Assembly: GCF_000143415.4 (NCBI RefSeq)
Contig: NW_003314270.1
Location: 2,138,290-2,202,289 of the forward strand
DNA from: Selaginella moellendorffii
Taxonomy: Eukaryota; Streptophyta; Lycopodiopsida; Selaginellales; Selaginellaceae
Length of the DNA stretch: 64,000 nt
Direction: 5' to 3'
Shown: piece after piece, positions 46,701-58,506 of the stretch
How positions within the stretch are numbered: the first letter of the stretch is position 1
How the letters are laid out: every line of letters starts with the position of its first letter
Notes under the pieces: model-generated
Seen by the model: the letters and a program-made list of their open reading frames with translations, nothing else
Database searches by the model: none
What the model was told of the DNA's origin: nothing
Translations under genes and position numbers: made by a program

Positions 46701-48704
46701 TTTGGAGAGGAAGTTCTCTTTGTATTGGGTTTGGTTGGTGGCGAATGGCAGTGGAAAAAGGCAGAGGGAGGCTTTCTTTGTATGCATCCTTGTGTTTGGT
46801 AGCGAGATCTATCCTCCCAAAAAGCAAAATCCAAGTCACTTGGTGGCATTTGTATTTGGGCATCGCTTTTCAAAGACAAGAACCCGGACTCGGGCATTTT
46901 GCATGGCCTTTACTAAAGAGGAGAAAACAGCAGTCACACAGATAGTTGAATATGGAGAAAAATATTAAGATTCTTATTCTTAATTTCATTTATTTGTTTG
47001 TTTGTTTATCTGGCTTTCGAGTCGGTGGAAAGCATTGAACAAGGCTCTTTGTCCACGTAATAAAGAGACGATATACATGGCAAGGTTCAACGTCTGTGTG
47101 TACTTTGTATACTTGTCGAGCAAGAGCAGCCCATATAGGGCATGGCTGCAAGAGAGGAGAATTGTGGCCACCTCAAAAGATTTTGCCAATCTTGTCATCT
47201 CCCATCTTTAAAGAGGCCTCTCTCTTTCAATCCATTTTGTCAATCGGATTCCTTTCTCCGTTGTCTGCGTGTTTGTCCCTGCGCGTTATGGAGGCTTGTT
47301 TTGCGTGTGAGAGTGTATACCGGGCCACCGACGTTTTGCTTTGAAACTGCGGAATTAAAATGGACTGATCTGGATGGACGAAATGGAGGAGCTTTTCCTT
47401 CGTCAACCTTGCACTTAGAGATCAATTGAAGTGTACTTTTGTGTCTGGATGTGGAGCGTGGGACGAAGAGAGTTCCTTTGGTTTGGGAGTGAATGAGCGA
47501 TCTTGTTGTTCAATTTTGGTCGCGATGGCGTTAACATCGGGCATTTAAGGAGCCATATGTTCCACTTGATGGTATTGCCAAATGCTTGGAGCAGAGACAC
47601 GGCGAGTCAAGAGCATGCTGGATCAAAGAGAGAAAATTAGTGATGCATCGACCCAGTCTCTTAAACTCAAAGCTTTAGAAACCAAAGTATATGCAAGAGA
47701 ACTCTATTCGGTTATTCACCAAGAAAAAAAACGCAGGCTAAGAGATAATTATTGCAAAGCAAACTGGCGCACAGAGAGAGACAGAGAGAGAGAGATTAGC
47801 TTAGAGCGTGTTTAATGCCACTACCACACTATTGCTCGTTTGACGCGGAAGGTGGTGAGGCTTGTGGTTTGGTTCTTAGATGTCTTTTCTTCTGAACTGT
47901 AAAATTAAAAATTTAGATAATATTGTGAAGTTCATACCGTTTTGATGTGAATGTACTCATTAACAACTAAGTGGTGGCATGTAATTCATAAACTATTGTC
48001 TCAAACACTAAAGTGAAACCCAAGAAAACACACCATAGTGGCATTTACATATATGTGTGATGCTCCAAGTCTACATATAACTGGGATCCCAATGAGATCA
48101 TACTGCTCAGTCTCATCTCAGCCTAGTCTTTGGTTTTCACATGGCAGAGTTGATTAGGCTATTTTAAAGATTGATTGCATGTTATATGTTCCACAGCTCA
48201 AGAATTGCAGAGGAGAATTGCAATATGATCCAGCCTTCCACAAGATGCTGAAAAGCCTGCTTAGACGATCATGCTCGATAAGAAACCATGCCTCTCTCGG
48301 CCATTCTCTTGAACATAATTCTTTGCTCATGCCAAGGACAATGGATATGGTGTAGAACTGTAAGAGCAAACATTTATAAGCATATTTAATAACTGCACCT
48401 ATACTTCTGTTCTATATTCAATAATTTATTCTTCCCCTGAAGGAGTACAACAATTTCAGGCAAAAGTAACTGTAGAAGATGGGTTGGAAAGCCGAATTTA
48501 TTGGAAACAATGTCTTTTGAGGATGACTTTGACTGTGAATGTGTGGAGCTCCATCTTATCACCTTCCATGAAAATCTGATACAAGAAACCTTCCTTGAGA
48601 TGTCTAGCAAATACCCACTCTAGTGCCTTTCATACATGGACACAATATGATACATCAATTTTGCACATTACATCCATATGAGAGAGTTATATATTTTATA
48701 GTTT

Positions 48705-48890
48705 TTTAGAATATATTTAGGATATGCTTAGATATTCTACCACTTAACGGTTGTTATTTAATATTGAATTTATAATTTATAAAATTTCCTAAATACTTCC
48801 TAGTATATGGTATATTCTATTTTATTCTAACATTTAATGGTTGAAATCATGTATATAACTATAAAACTTTAATTTATTAATTGGATTAAT
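48705..48890. repeat. Dispersed AT-rich repeat, copy 2
   Basis: This is the second copy of the element described at 18187-18345, with the same motifs in the same order and orientation but with insertions. It lies at the left edge of the AT-rich retrotransposon fossil. Confidence 0.5.
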
Positions 48891-49439
48891 AAAAAATAAG
48901 CATTACTCAATAATTTGTTATTAATCTGTTAAAATTGATAGTTTAAAATTCTAAAAAATTTGATGTAAGTGCATGAAATATGGAAATGAAATTAAGAAAT
49001 GTGAAAATTAATTAGCCTAAAAACCCTAACTTATATAGTGTTGAACCTAATTCAATAGTATTAAAATTTCACTACTCTAATATTAGTATATAACATTATA
49101 ACCATACATTTAGACTTTATATCATCCCCTCCTTTTAAAAGGATGGAAGGTAGCCAAAATTTTATAATTAATGGGCTGAGATTTAAAGGAATATTAAGAA
49201 GAGGCACTAGTGAATTTACAAGTGTTTGTTGTTTTTGATCCCTTCATACAAAGTATTTCAATTGTTTATATACATAAAGTCTAAATGATTTTCATGTTGA
49301 ATGTTATACTGAACCTCATAAACTTATAGTCTAACTTGCCACAACACTTAACACAGTCCTTTCCATTGAGTAGAGAGCCCTTTAGACAAACCATATACCA
49401 TAAAATTGGGAAAACATACAACACTAAATCATCTATTTT

Positions 49440-50741
49440 GTATTTTATAGGTGAATGATAATGGGAATTGTAGCATTATTGTTGTCCCATTTGTATATGG
49501 CTTAAGTGTTTAATAGGCTCTGCTCAGACAAGTGGACGAACATTTGTTAAATATTAACCTAAAGACATAACATTGGCAACTTATGATAATTGTGAAGGTA
49601 AACTCAACTCTGTTGGTAGTATTAGATCATGATTATATAAAAGTTTATATGATGGAGCATTAATGAAACTCTACACCTCTGTCATATATGCATACTAAAG
49701 AGATGGAAAATAACCATCTTAATCTAAATACTAAAAGTTCACATACTTCGTGATTATTCTTTTGAAGTTCAAATAAGCTGTTCCACTAAACTATCTATCT
49801 ATGGATAATAAGCACTTGTGAAATTGTGGCATATCTTCAATCGAGATATTAAAATATGAAATACCTTAGGCATAAATATAGGACCATTATCTGAGAGAAT
49901 CTATTCTAGATAGGAATGTTGGAACACCACACAATTGAGGAGAAAGTATCTAATAACAATTGCTGACACACTAGTAAGAGCATTAACTTCCACCTAGTGA
50001 GTCAAATAGTTAGAGGTAATAATAATGCATTCATTGTTTGTAATTGATTGTGTAAAAGACCACCTTATCAAATCAAACACCATTAACTTAAATAAATAGG
50101 AAATTGTAATTAACTCCACTCGTCCCTCCATAACACGAAGGGGAATATTATAAGCTTGACACCAAACACAATTTTACATATATTGAATAATATCATATTA
50201 CATCTTTGGTCAGTAGAATAACTTCTCAATCATACACTAATGTCCTATAGGCCTATATAGAATAGGTGAGTTATAATAAGTATGGAGAAAACATGGGAAA
50301 AATATTGAAGCCACCACTAACTATGAATCATCATTAGGATCAATCCCAAAAAAATAAAGAATGTCATCCTTAAGACGATATTGAAAATGTAAATGCCAAA
50401 ACATTAAGTGATCAATAAGTAATATTTCTTAAACCCCTCACAAAACCTTTAAATCTATGACTCAACTTTTTGAACCTTATAAACTTTATCAATAGAAGGT
50501 AAATTTCGCTCTGCACCTTGTGGATACTAAACATTATATATAACAACCACCAACCACATAAAATCCTCATTCAGAAAATCCATTAATGTTGAAATAATAG
50601 ATTTATCAAGAATATAAAAAGAGAGTGAAGAAGGAAAATGAGTTCTAGAAAGGGCATTAGTATCAGCCATAAAACTCCTCGGGTAATAAATAACCTTAAA
50701 ATTATATATCTAAAGCTTTAGGGCCTTGTGAACAATATAAT
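49440..50741 (-). pseudogene. Ty3/gypsy pol fossil, left half (integrase)
   Basis: Read on the minus strand through several stops and frame changes, this region matches the integrase core of a Ty3/gypsy element: an IIIT-NYLTH segment, then LSDNGPIF with its catalytic Asp, then TSAYYP, and further on LILPTEL as in the region after the core. Between 50741 and 50500 the end of RNase H and the linker are faintly seen. The sequence is very AT-rich and clearly dead. Its RNase H continues across the younger element at 58011. Confidence 0.7.
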
Positions 50742-51888
50742 TGTAGCGCACGTGGTTTTGACCCTTTATCCTATGGTGATTTACCATAGGATAACACCAC
50801 GAAGCGGAACCTAAACCCTCTTTGTGCCACGTGACAGATGCCACGTGTCACATGCCACGTGTCCATGCCACGTGTCCATAAGAATCCGAGGTTCAGGGCC
50901 TTGGGCCACTGAACGAATGAACGGTGCCAAACTCCCAAGCATGGAGCCAAGGAGTGATGGAACCGAACCACGGAGCAACTCCCAAGCATACAGCCCAAGG
51001 AGCGAAGGGACAGGGGCCCGGAGCAACTTGGAACAGTCCTAGAGCAACCAGCATCCCAATGCCAGGACCAGCACGCAAAACGGAGCCAAACGGAGTCTGG
51101 CGCTATTTCGGCATACCGGTGGCCTAACGCGAGGATATGGGTACTCCACCAACTAGCATGGAATGGAACTTGGGCTTAGACCCAAGCCGGATGCAGAACA
51201 AGGACAGGCACGCAAGCGGGAGCTAGACTATGCCTCAGGTTGGTCGGCCATGCCCGACCTACCCACTATCCCTACTATACATTTGGAACCCCCCATAGCC
51301 CCCCCCCCCTTGAGGAACACACGCTTTGGGCTTTCACCCCAAGCCTCCCTTAGTATCAGGAGTTAGTCTCTGGGACAAGCTCGAAACTTACTAAATATGG
51401 AATGTCCCTAGATTGCGAATTTGGACACGGGACGAACACCATTGTGTTCAGGCCGATCTCTACATTCCGTAGATATGCCAAATGAGCAAACCTGGACACT
51501 TTCCATAAATAGTATTTGGGACCGAAATGAGACTAACACAAAGGGCATGATAGCAAGGGTGTTTGGCAGACACGGTAAGCTATCATGTAGCGATATTGAG
51601 GGACTAATCTCAATACGCGAGGGTTCTTGTCACTAGCCAGTGCAAGACATAACGAGACGGGAACTCCTTACCGGGCTAAGTATGCTTAGCTAATAACACG
51701 TAGGAATTCCGTCCTTATGCTCGTCCGGTCTAAGTACACTCGAAATGCCCAGTTAACTCCACTAGCACAAGAGGGACTGATAAAGGGTCCAGCAATACCG
51801 ACCTCCTGCCGTCGTGGCAGTAAGGTAAGAGTGTCCGTAAGGACTAGTCGACAGGTAACTTTCGATACCCGAAGTCACATGCGCGACA
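50742..51888 (-). repeat. 3' LTR of the LARD element
   Basis: This LTR is 1147 bp and matches 56864-58010 without length differences. It holds four closely spaced CACGTG boxes (50828-50874), a short palindrome near its left end (ATCCTATGGTGATTTACCATAGGAT) and a module shared with other LTRs in the window (51264-51340). Confidence 0.92.
50828..50874. promoter_or_regulatory. Four tandem G-boxes in the LARD LTR
   Basis: CACGTG occurs at 50828, 50842, 50856 and 50869, each within a GCCACGTG word, at 13-14 bp spacing. The same cluster is in the other LTR at 56950-56996. G-boxes of this form bind bZIP (ABRE) and bHLH (PIF) factors. In element sense they fall in the last 140 bp of the LTR, on the U5 side, so they may act from downstream of the start site or on flanking genes. 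Confidence 0.6.
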
Positions 51889-51904
51889 CTCTCCCCCCCT
51901 AGGG
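51889..51904 (-). other. Polypurine tract of the LARD element
   Basis: On the minus strand the LTR is immediately preceded by CCCTAGGGGGGGAGAG, a typical plus-strand priming site. Its position against the LTR end supports the orientation call. Confidence 0.75.
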
Positions 51905-54900
51905 AAGATCGACGTCCTCGTCGATGCATACTCGAGTCTAGAATACCGCCAAGGAAACAACTCTCGAAAAAGTTCACGGTACTCACACTATGTGAGAAAT
52001 GCACCAACTTAAATGAGTTAGGGGGCAACCTCTTTGTCTAACGCGGATGCGCTACCAGCTCAGACACCTTCCGGCCGTCGCCGACAAGGAAATGACCAAC
52101 GGAGTCAGCCACCCCTGCTGCTCTGGGAGTCACCCAGCTTACAAAAGTGTGATATGCCCTGCCCGCAGGAACATAGAGAGAGAAGCCAGAGGCCCCAACC
52201 CTCCTGAGCAAAGAAACCAAACCCGTCGGTAAGGTTTAGATAGACTACTGTCAACAGGCAGTTAGAGTTGTTTACACGGTCACGCCCTTTCAACGTAACA
52301 AGGAACATCGACAGAGAGGCGGGTTATGTGACCAGTCGACAGGAGCTACCCCATGACTAGAGATTTCACCATGCACACGAAGTGCCGAAGCCAGTCTGCC
52401 TATACTGGCCCAAACTCAAAGATCAATAGATGGACAATATCAAAGTCAGAGACAATGATATCTGAGAAGCTTAATTACTAGTGATTATATCTTAGAGTAG
52501 AACACAAAAGTATTCTAAACAAGTTATCATCCGATAAACTAGTATTACAGTATAGGAACCAACAAGATCATTATAATTGGTAAACATAGGAATCACCAGC
52601 CAACAAAATTCAATAGCTAATATATCATCAAGGAAACTCAATGATGAAACTTAACTACCGAAGATAGTAGACAGTAAGCCAACAACTTACTAGAGAGAAC
52701 TCAAAGAACACAAAGTATCATTGACTAACAAGCACAATGCTCGCGAATGTATCACCCAAAGGAAATAACATCCAAATCTATCAAAACTAACTCGAGCAAC
52801 AATCAACAGAAGAGAATGAATGTGGTAAGACCAACAAACACTCATGCCTGCCAACTATCACAAAAGCCAATCTGAATAGATCCCAGCCAACAATACCAAG
52901 GAACTCAAGTTGCCTAAGCAAGTGTCAGCAACATCTTACTGACGTCTCAAACCCAAGAGACCAATCCAGAGCAAACCACAAAGAACATGTGGTATTGCGA
53001 AAAGCCAAAAGCCATCAAAGAGAACAACTAACTATCATGAAAGATCGTCAATCAGCCCATCAATGTAGTGATGTATAATCATCGTTGAAGAAAGAATCTA
53101 CCATCCCGAAGAATAGCAAATAATTCCAAACCAACAATAATCAAGCAAAACTTGTGATAAGGATAATCAACTACCCTAGATGATAGTCAATCATCACCAA
53201 TGATTGCCAGATGCAAAAACCAACTTCAACATTGAAGCTAATGAGCCAAAATGCCTTCCCCAACAACTTCTAACAAATGGAACAATGAGCACAAAACTCA
53301 AGAACCAAAAGCTCGAAGAAGCCTATAACTAAGTCTTGCCTAATAATGATCACGAGTCTCATAGAAGCTAACTTCAATGCTAAAGAAGAAATCATGGTGC
53401 AACCCACAATATCTTCCTCAACACATCCATAAGCCAAACTTCATAATGCCAAAGCTAATGAAGAGCATTTCTGCATCAATCCAAAAGCTAAGCATAACGA
53501 AGCTATGCTTAACAAGTGATCATCAAACGATCCTCCATGAATCCATCTATAGCAAGACGTAACTCCATAACAAGCTCAAAAAGAATCATTAATGATTGCT
53601 ATATTCCGAACTCAAATCCAGCAAGGACTCAACATTCTAATATCGATCACTAACTCTTCTTCTTGTAGAGTTAGCATAGTCCACGACTAAATCACTTTTC
53701 AAGGAAAAGCTAAAGCTTAACCCTCTACTAAATAATCTCGTCTAGAACACAACTAACTCAACTTGCCACTCAGTTCGTTTGAACGTCAACACAGTTGCTA
53801 ACTAGCAAATGCACGAATGCCAATAACACAAAGCTATAGCCAAATCATCAACACTATATTCATCAAGACTAATGAAACTCAATATCAATCCTTGGAAGGA
53901 TATCTCATTTCACTCAGATCTCAATATCAACAATATCAATGACAAGGCATCACTTCAATGCCATCAACATCAGGACAAAGCTAGAAGAAAGCAAGAGTGA
54001 ATCACCACTCGGAGCTTTCCAGCAACCAAGCTAACCAAAGTCGAAGATACTATACTTAGTATCCAAGACCAACCCTTCAGCAATACTCAGTTTCAGATAC
54101 ACATCATCAAGGAGTGATTCACCACGTCCAAGACTCAATGAAATCCAACACTACGGACTAAATGTAACCAAATGATATCAACAGAGGTAAAGTCGACATG
54201 CCAATATGGAAAACCATGCAAGTCCAACAACATGATCCTCCGCAACACCATCCGGTCAAGCAAGCCCACCACTGCTAAATCATCATCGAGCAAAGCAAGT
54301 GTCAACGGTCTTTTTGACAAAGTCTACAAGTAACCACTAGTCGCAAATCAACTAACAATTGCCCTTCAACTTGCCTTCACAAGACCCGAACACCAACTCT
54401 TTGTCATCAAGTTATATACTTGTCCAACATGAACATAATACCCCAGGTACGAGATAAAAGTTCATAGACAAGCACAAACTAAATGACCACTCGAATCCAA
54501 CTCAACCGCAATAAGCCCACTAATGCATTTAGTCAATAGCTCTGAGCATGCCTCGAAGAGGCTAGCTATGTGATCAACACTCAGTCGAAACTAAAGTGAA
54601 GACCATGAGATGGACTCATATCGGTACACAACCTCCTCATAGACAAAGCTATAATACGGGTACCAACATCGCAAACTCAAACAACTAAATTGGACATCAC
54701 CATCCTCAGCCAAGGCGCAGGGCCACCAAGACCAAGTCAAGATCAGTGAGAGCTCACTACTCTCATAGAGTCTAACGTAATGCAAGGTGCAAATTGCCAC
54801 CAAGCACAACGCTACAAAAGAAAGACACAAGGGTCACCTTTCTTAGAAAAGCGCAACAGCCACTTTTCTACACCAACTCTAGACTCTATCCAACTCAATT

Positions 54901-56850
54901 GCCTTAGCCCCAAAAGTCAGCATCCCTTTCGGGCCGCATCATACAAACTACCTACCAAGGTCTAAGCTAACCGAAGTCAACTCCAACCCCTTCTCTAGTT
55001 TGTACTGGCCTTCGAAAACGGAATGGTTTTCGGACAAAATGATCAATAGATCAGCCATTGGAAAAGTCTAAGAAAATTTGTGGAAAATTTCCCATCCTAG
55101 AGAAAGAATGACTCTCAGTCCAGGATTGCAAACTTTCAAGACTCAACCAACTTCCTCCTACCAACAACTTCACATAGGCTCACCTCAACACAAATTCTCA
55201 TGATCGAACAACATGCTTAAGCATCGAACATCTTTGCCCATATAACCGACATCCAACACTGACATCCGCAAAGTGCAAAATGAACATCCAAGGCTTGATC
55301 ACGAAGACCACATCTTCGGATATCCATATTGCACTAACACTCTTCTTCAATCACATTCAAGATCCAATGTGAAGCCAAAACACTAACAAGAAAAATGACA
55401 TGGAAAATCAAGCTCTAAGGAAAATTCCTCATCACTCGAATCAACAATGCCACTTCCACTAACACAAGTGCTAGTGATGTCAATGCCCCAACTACACATC
55501 TTCTCCATCCAACAATCTACTCCAAGTGCTAACGGATCAACCGACAAGCTATAGCAAATGAATGCTACAACCCATTCCCAACACCTAATGGGCAAACTCA
55601 AGGAAACAAGGTACCAACATAAGCTTAGCATAATGGACCATCATTGAGAATCCAGTCAAGGCTACTACAATGCTACTTCGTGCAAGTAGACTAGCTTCTC
55701 CATCAACCACTTTGGGGTTGATCATCATTTACCCAAGCAACTTCGTAAACACATTGCTCATTATCACATGGATATGATATAAATCACAATGACTTGATCA
55801 TCAATTGAGTAACGCAATGAGCAAGGCTTATGTCATTACTTCAAACGTTCATGTGAATATCAAATGCCAACTCGATTCGACAAAATGCAACATAAATGCC
55901 ACACTCCACCAATAGAGGTTTACGACACCCAACACCACTAACTTTTGTTCACAACACGGACAAGCTCATGCCACTCTCTTTCCGACCAAACTCAACACTA
56001 ATCCAACACCAAGCTACTCCAAGGAGCAATAGCAAGGTTCCCCGGAAAAGAATTGAGCATTGCAACCCAAGTCTTCCAATAGTGAGTCTAGACAAAAATG
56101 GTTTAGTGTTTCACCACTATCCATCCCACAACTCACCATTTGTAAGACTATCATTTCCAACATGCATCAAGGTAGGGATTCTTGATTGCATGATGTGAAC
56201 ACAAGCAATGAGTTAACACCTCGTTGCAAATCATCTCTCCAAGAAGAGAAGATGATTTATGTATTTGATCCTCCGTCCTCGATGACTCTCTTTTCGGTCT
56301 CATCTTTGACCAAACCTCAAGCTTGCTTTCGCACTGCCTTCAGTTCAATCGAAGAAAAGTTTATGAGAGAGCACGGCAATGATTACTTGAACCAATAGAC
56401 TATTCCCTACAGTCTTGATTGATCCACTTATAATCATGCCTAGGAAGGATCCACTAGTGCCATGCTAAACAGCTACGGACCAGCCTATTTGCCACTCATA
56501 GCAAACCCAGGTAGGTTTGCTTTCACCCATGGTACAAGGAACAACTCATGGAACCACTGATAGGCTAACATTAATCCTGCCAACTCAAAGTGTAACCTCG
56601 AGTTGCTAATGCGCCTCACTCACGAGCCCAAGCTCAAACTCGTGCAAATGGAACATCTCCAAACCATCCTATGAGCCCAAGCGCAAGCTCACATCATAAG
56701 GTACAATAAGGTAACCGAATCCATACCCAAGGAACGATTGCGAAGTCTTTGCACCAAAACGTGTACCCACTCGGATCATCGTTTTCATCTCTGCGTATGC
56801 AACGAGACTAGTTGCCCAATCTCATTGGATAGTACTCGCCGAGACTCATC
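51905..56850. other. Non-coding internal region of the LARD element
   Basis: No open frame above about 100 codons exists on either strand. The plus strand from about 52400 to 56400 is visibly rich in A and C and poor in G, so the presumed transcript (minus strand) is rich in T and G. No long tandem array is apparent by eye. A short tRNA-like word (GGTAGCGC on the minus strand) lies near 52040. Confidence 0.7.
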
Positions 56851-56863
56851 CTCTGATACCAAA
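56851..56863 (-). other. Primer binding site of the LARD element
   Basis: TTTGGTATCAGAG on the minus strand lies directly inside the 5' LTR and matches the complement of the plant initiator-Met tRNA 3' end. The same word adjoins the Cassandra-like element at 62279-62291. Confidence 0.85.
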
Positions 56864-58010
56864 TGTAGCGCACGTGGTTTTGACCCTTTATCCTATGGTG
56901 ATTTACCATAGGATAACACCACGAAGCGGAACCTAAACCCTCTTTGTGCCACGTGACAGATGCCACGTGTCACATGCCACGTGTCCATGCCACGTGTCCA
57001 TAGGAATCCGAGGTTCAGGGCCTTGGGCCACTGAACGAATGAACGGTGCCAAACTCCCAAGCATGGAGCCAAGGAGTGATGGAACCGAACCACGGAGCAA
57101 CTCCCAAGCATACAGCCCAAGGAGCGAAGGGACAGGGGCCCGGAGCGACTTGGAACAGTCCTAGAGCAACCAGCATCCCAATGCCAGGACCAGCACGCAA
57201 AACGGAGCCAAACGGAGTCTGGCGCTATTTCGGCATACCGGTGGCCTAACGCGAGGATATGGGTACTCCACCAACTAGCATGGAATGGAACTTGGGCTTA
57301 GACCCAAGCCGGATGCAGAACAAGGACAGGCACGCAAGCGGGAGCTAGACTATGCCTCAGGTTGGTCGGCCATGCCCGACCTACCCACTATCCCTACTAT
57401 ACATTTGGAACCCCCCATAGCCCCCCCCCCCTTGAGGAACACACGCTTTGGGCTTTCACCCCAAGCCTCCCTTAGTATCAGGAGTTAGTCTCTGGGACAA
57501 GCTCGAAACTTACTAAATATGGAATGTCCCTAGATTGCGAATTTGGACACGGGACGAACACCATTGTGTTCAGGCCGATCTCTACATTCCGTAGATATGC
57601 CAAATGAGCAAACCTGGACACTTTCCATAAATAGTATTTGGGACCGAAATGAGACTAACACAAAGGGCATGATAGCGAGGGTGTTTGGCAGACACGGTAA
57701 GCTATCATGTAGCGATATTGAGGGACTAATCTCAATACGCGAGGGTTCTTGTCACTAGCCAGTGCAAGACATAACGAGACGGGAACTCCTTACCGGGCTA
57801 AGTATGCTTAGCTAATAACACGTAGGAATTCCGTCCTTATGCTCGTCCGGTCTAAGTACACTCGAAATGCCCAGTTAACTCCACTAGCACAAGAGGGACT
57901 GATAAAGGGTCCAGCAATACCGACCTCCTGCCGTCGTGGCAGTAAGGTAAGAGTGTCCGTAAGGACTAGTCGACAGGTAACTTTCGATACCCGAAGTCAC
58001 ATGCGCGACA
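56864..58010 (-). repeat. 5' LTR of the LARD element
   Basis: This LTR is the element-sense 5' LTR and next to the primer site. It differs from the 3' LTR at three A/G positions that I could see, two of which are at CG dinucleotides, as expected from deamination of methylated cytosine. Confidence 0.92.
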
Positions 58011-58506
58011 ATAATTAACCAAATTTTTTTGCTTTAATAATGAGGTAATTGCAACATAATCACCTTTTAGTAATGTTTGAAAACCATACAAATATGTATG
58101 AAGCTTTTCAAAACCCTAAATTGTTACTAAAAACTCCTTCTATATTGTGGAGTAGTTCATGTTTGTTAATTGTTATGTACAATTAATTTGGAAGAATTGC
58201 AGAGGAACCTTAATTAGACGAGTATCTTTAGTTGAAATAGGATGATATATTGCAATCTTAGCCCTAAATGATAGGTCAAAGTTGAAGATATCAATATACT
58301 CCTTCTTGAATCAGTCCACAGGGAAAAAAATAACAAAATGGAAACACAATAGGAAGTAATGGGGAGACAAAGTGATCAAAGTAAAGAGGGATGAAAAGTA
58401 ATAGAAATGAGAAGAATTGAAGAAATATAAAGTATGAGATAAAAGGGAAAAGTCTCAAAGTCATATTTGACATGATTGCGTTGTAATGAATTCGTACCAA
58501 AGATGA
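58011..58506 (-). pseudogene. Ty3/gypsy pol fossil, right half (RT/RNase H)
   Basis: On the minus strand this reads into decayed reverse transcriptase and RNase H sequence, including a segment like MNYSTIQKEFL and GFEKLHTYLYG, the start of the RNase H domain. With 49440-50741 it forms one pol fossil that the LARD element split at its ATAAT target site. The 80-codon minus-strand frame at 58291-58533 is part of this fossil. Confidence 0.65.

Larger units (their letters stand above)
43501..48600. other. Long non-coding interval
   Basis: No gene model can be supported across this 5.1 kb. The longest open frame is 191 codons on the minus strand at 43888-44463, with no recognisable domain. Two microsatellites are present: (CT)n at 46577-46617 and (TG)n at 46676-46700. 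A minus-strand stretch near 48150-48650 hints at a decayed repeat protein but is too broken to call. Confidence 0.5.
50742..58010 (-). mobile_element. Young non-autonomous LTR element (LARD type)
   Basis: Two 1147-bp direct repeats (50742-51888 and 56864-58010) bound a 4975-bp internal region. The repeats begin TG and end CA. The 5-bp flanks are identical (ATAAT at 50737-50741 and 58011-58015), a perfect target-site duplication. On the minus strand, TTTGGTATCAGAG directly follows the right LTR and matches the initiator-Met primer site. A polypurine tract (complement of CTCTCCCCCCCTAGGG, 51889-51904) directly precedes the left LTR. The element is therefore complete and in minus orientation. 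No open frame in the internal region exceeds 100 codons and no gag or pol trace was seen, so proteins must come from another element. The LTRs differ at only three positions that I noticed, which indicates a recent insertion. Confidence 0.9.

Noticed and set aside
48150-48650. Possible decayed PPR repeat protein on the minus strand
   Set aside because: Some fragments look like PPR phrases, but frames change too often and no full repeat can be read.
52030-52080. tRNA-like word with GGTAGCGC and GGTTGCCCC on the minus strand inside the LARD element
   Set aside because: There is no matching anticodon stem or T-arm, so it cannot be called a tRNA gene or a clear tRNA fossil.
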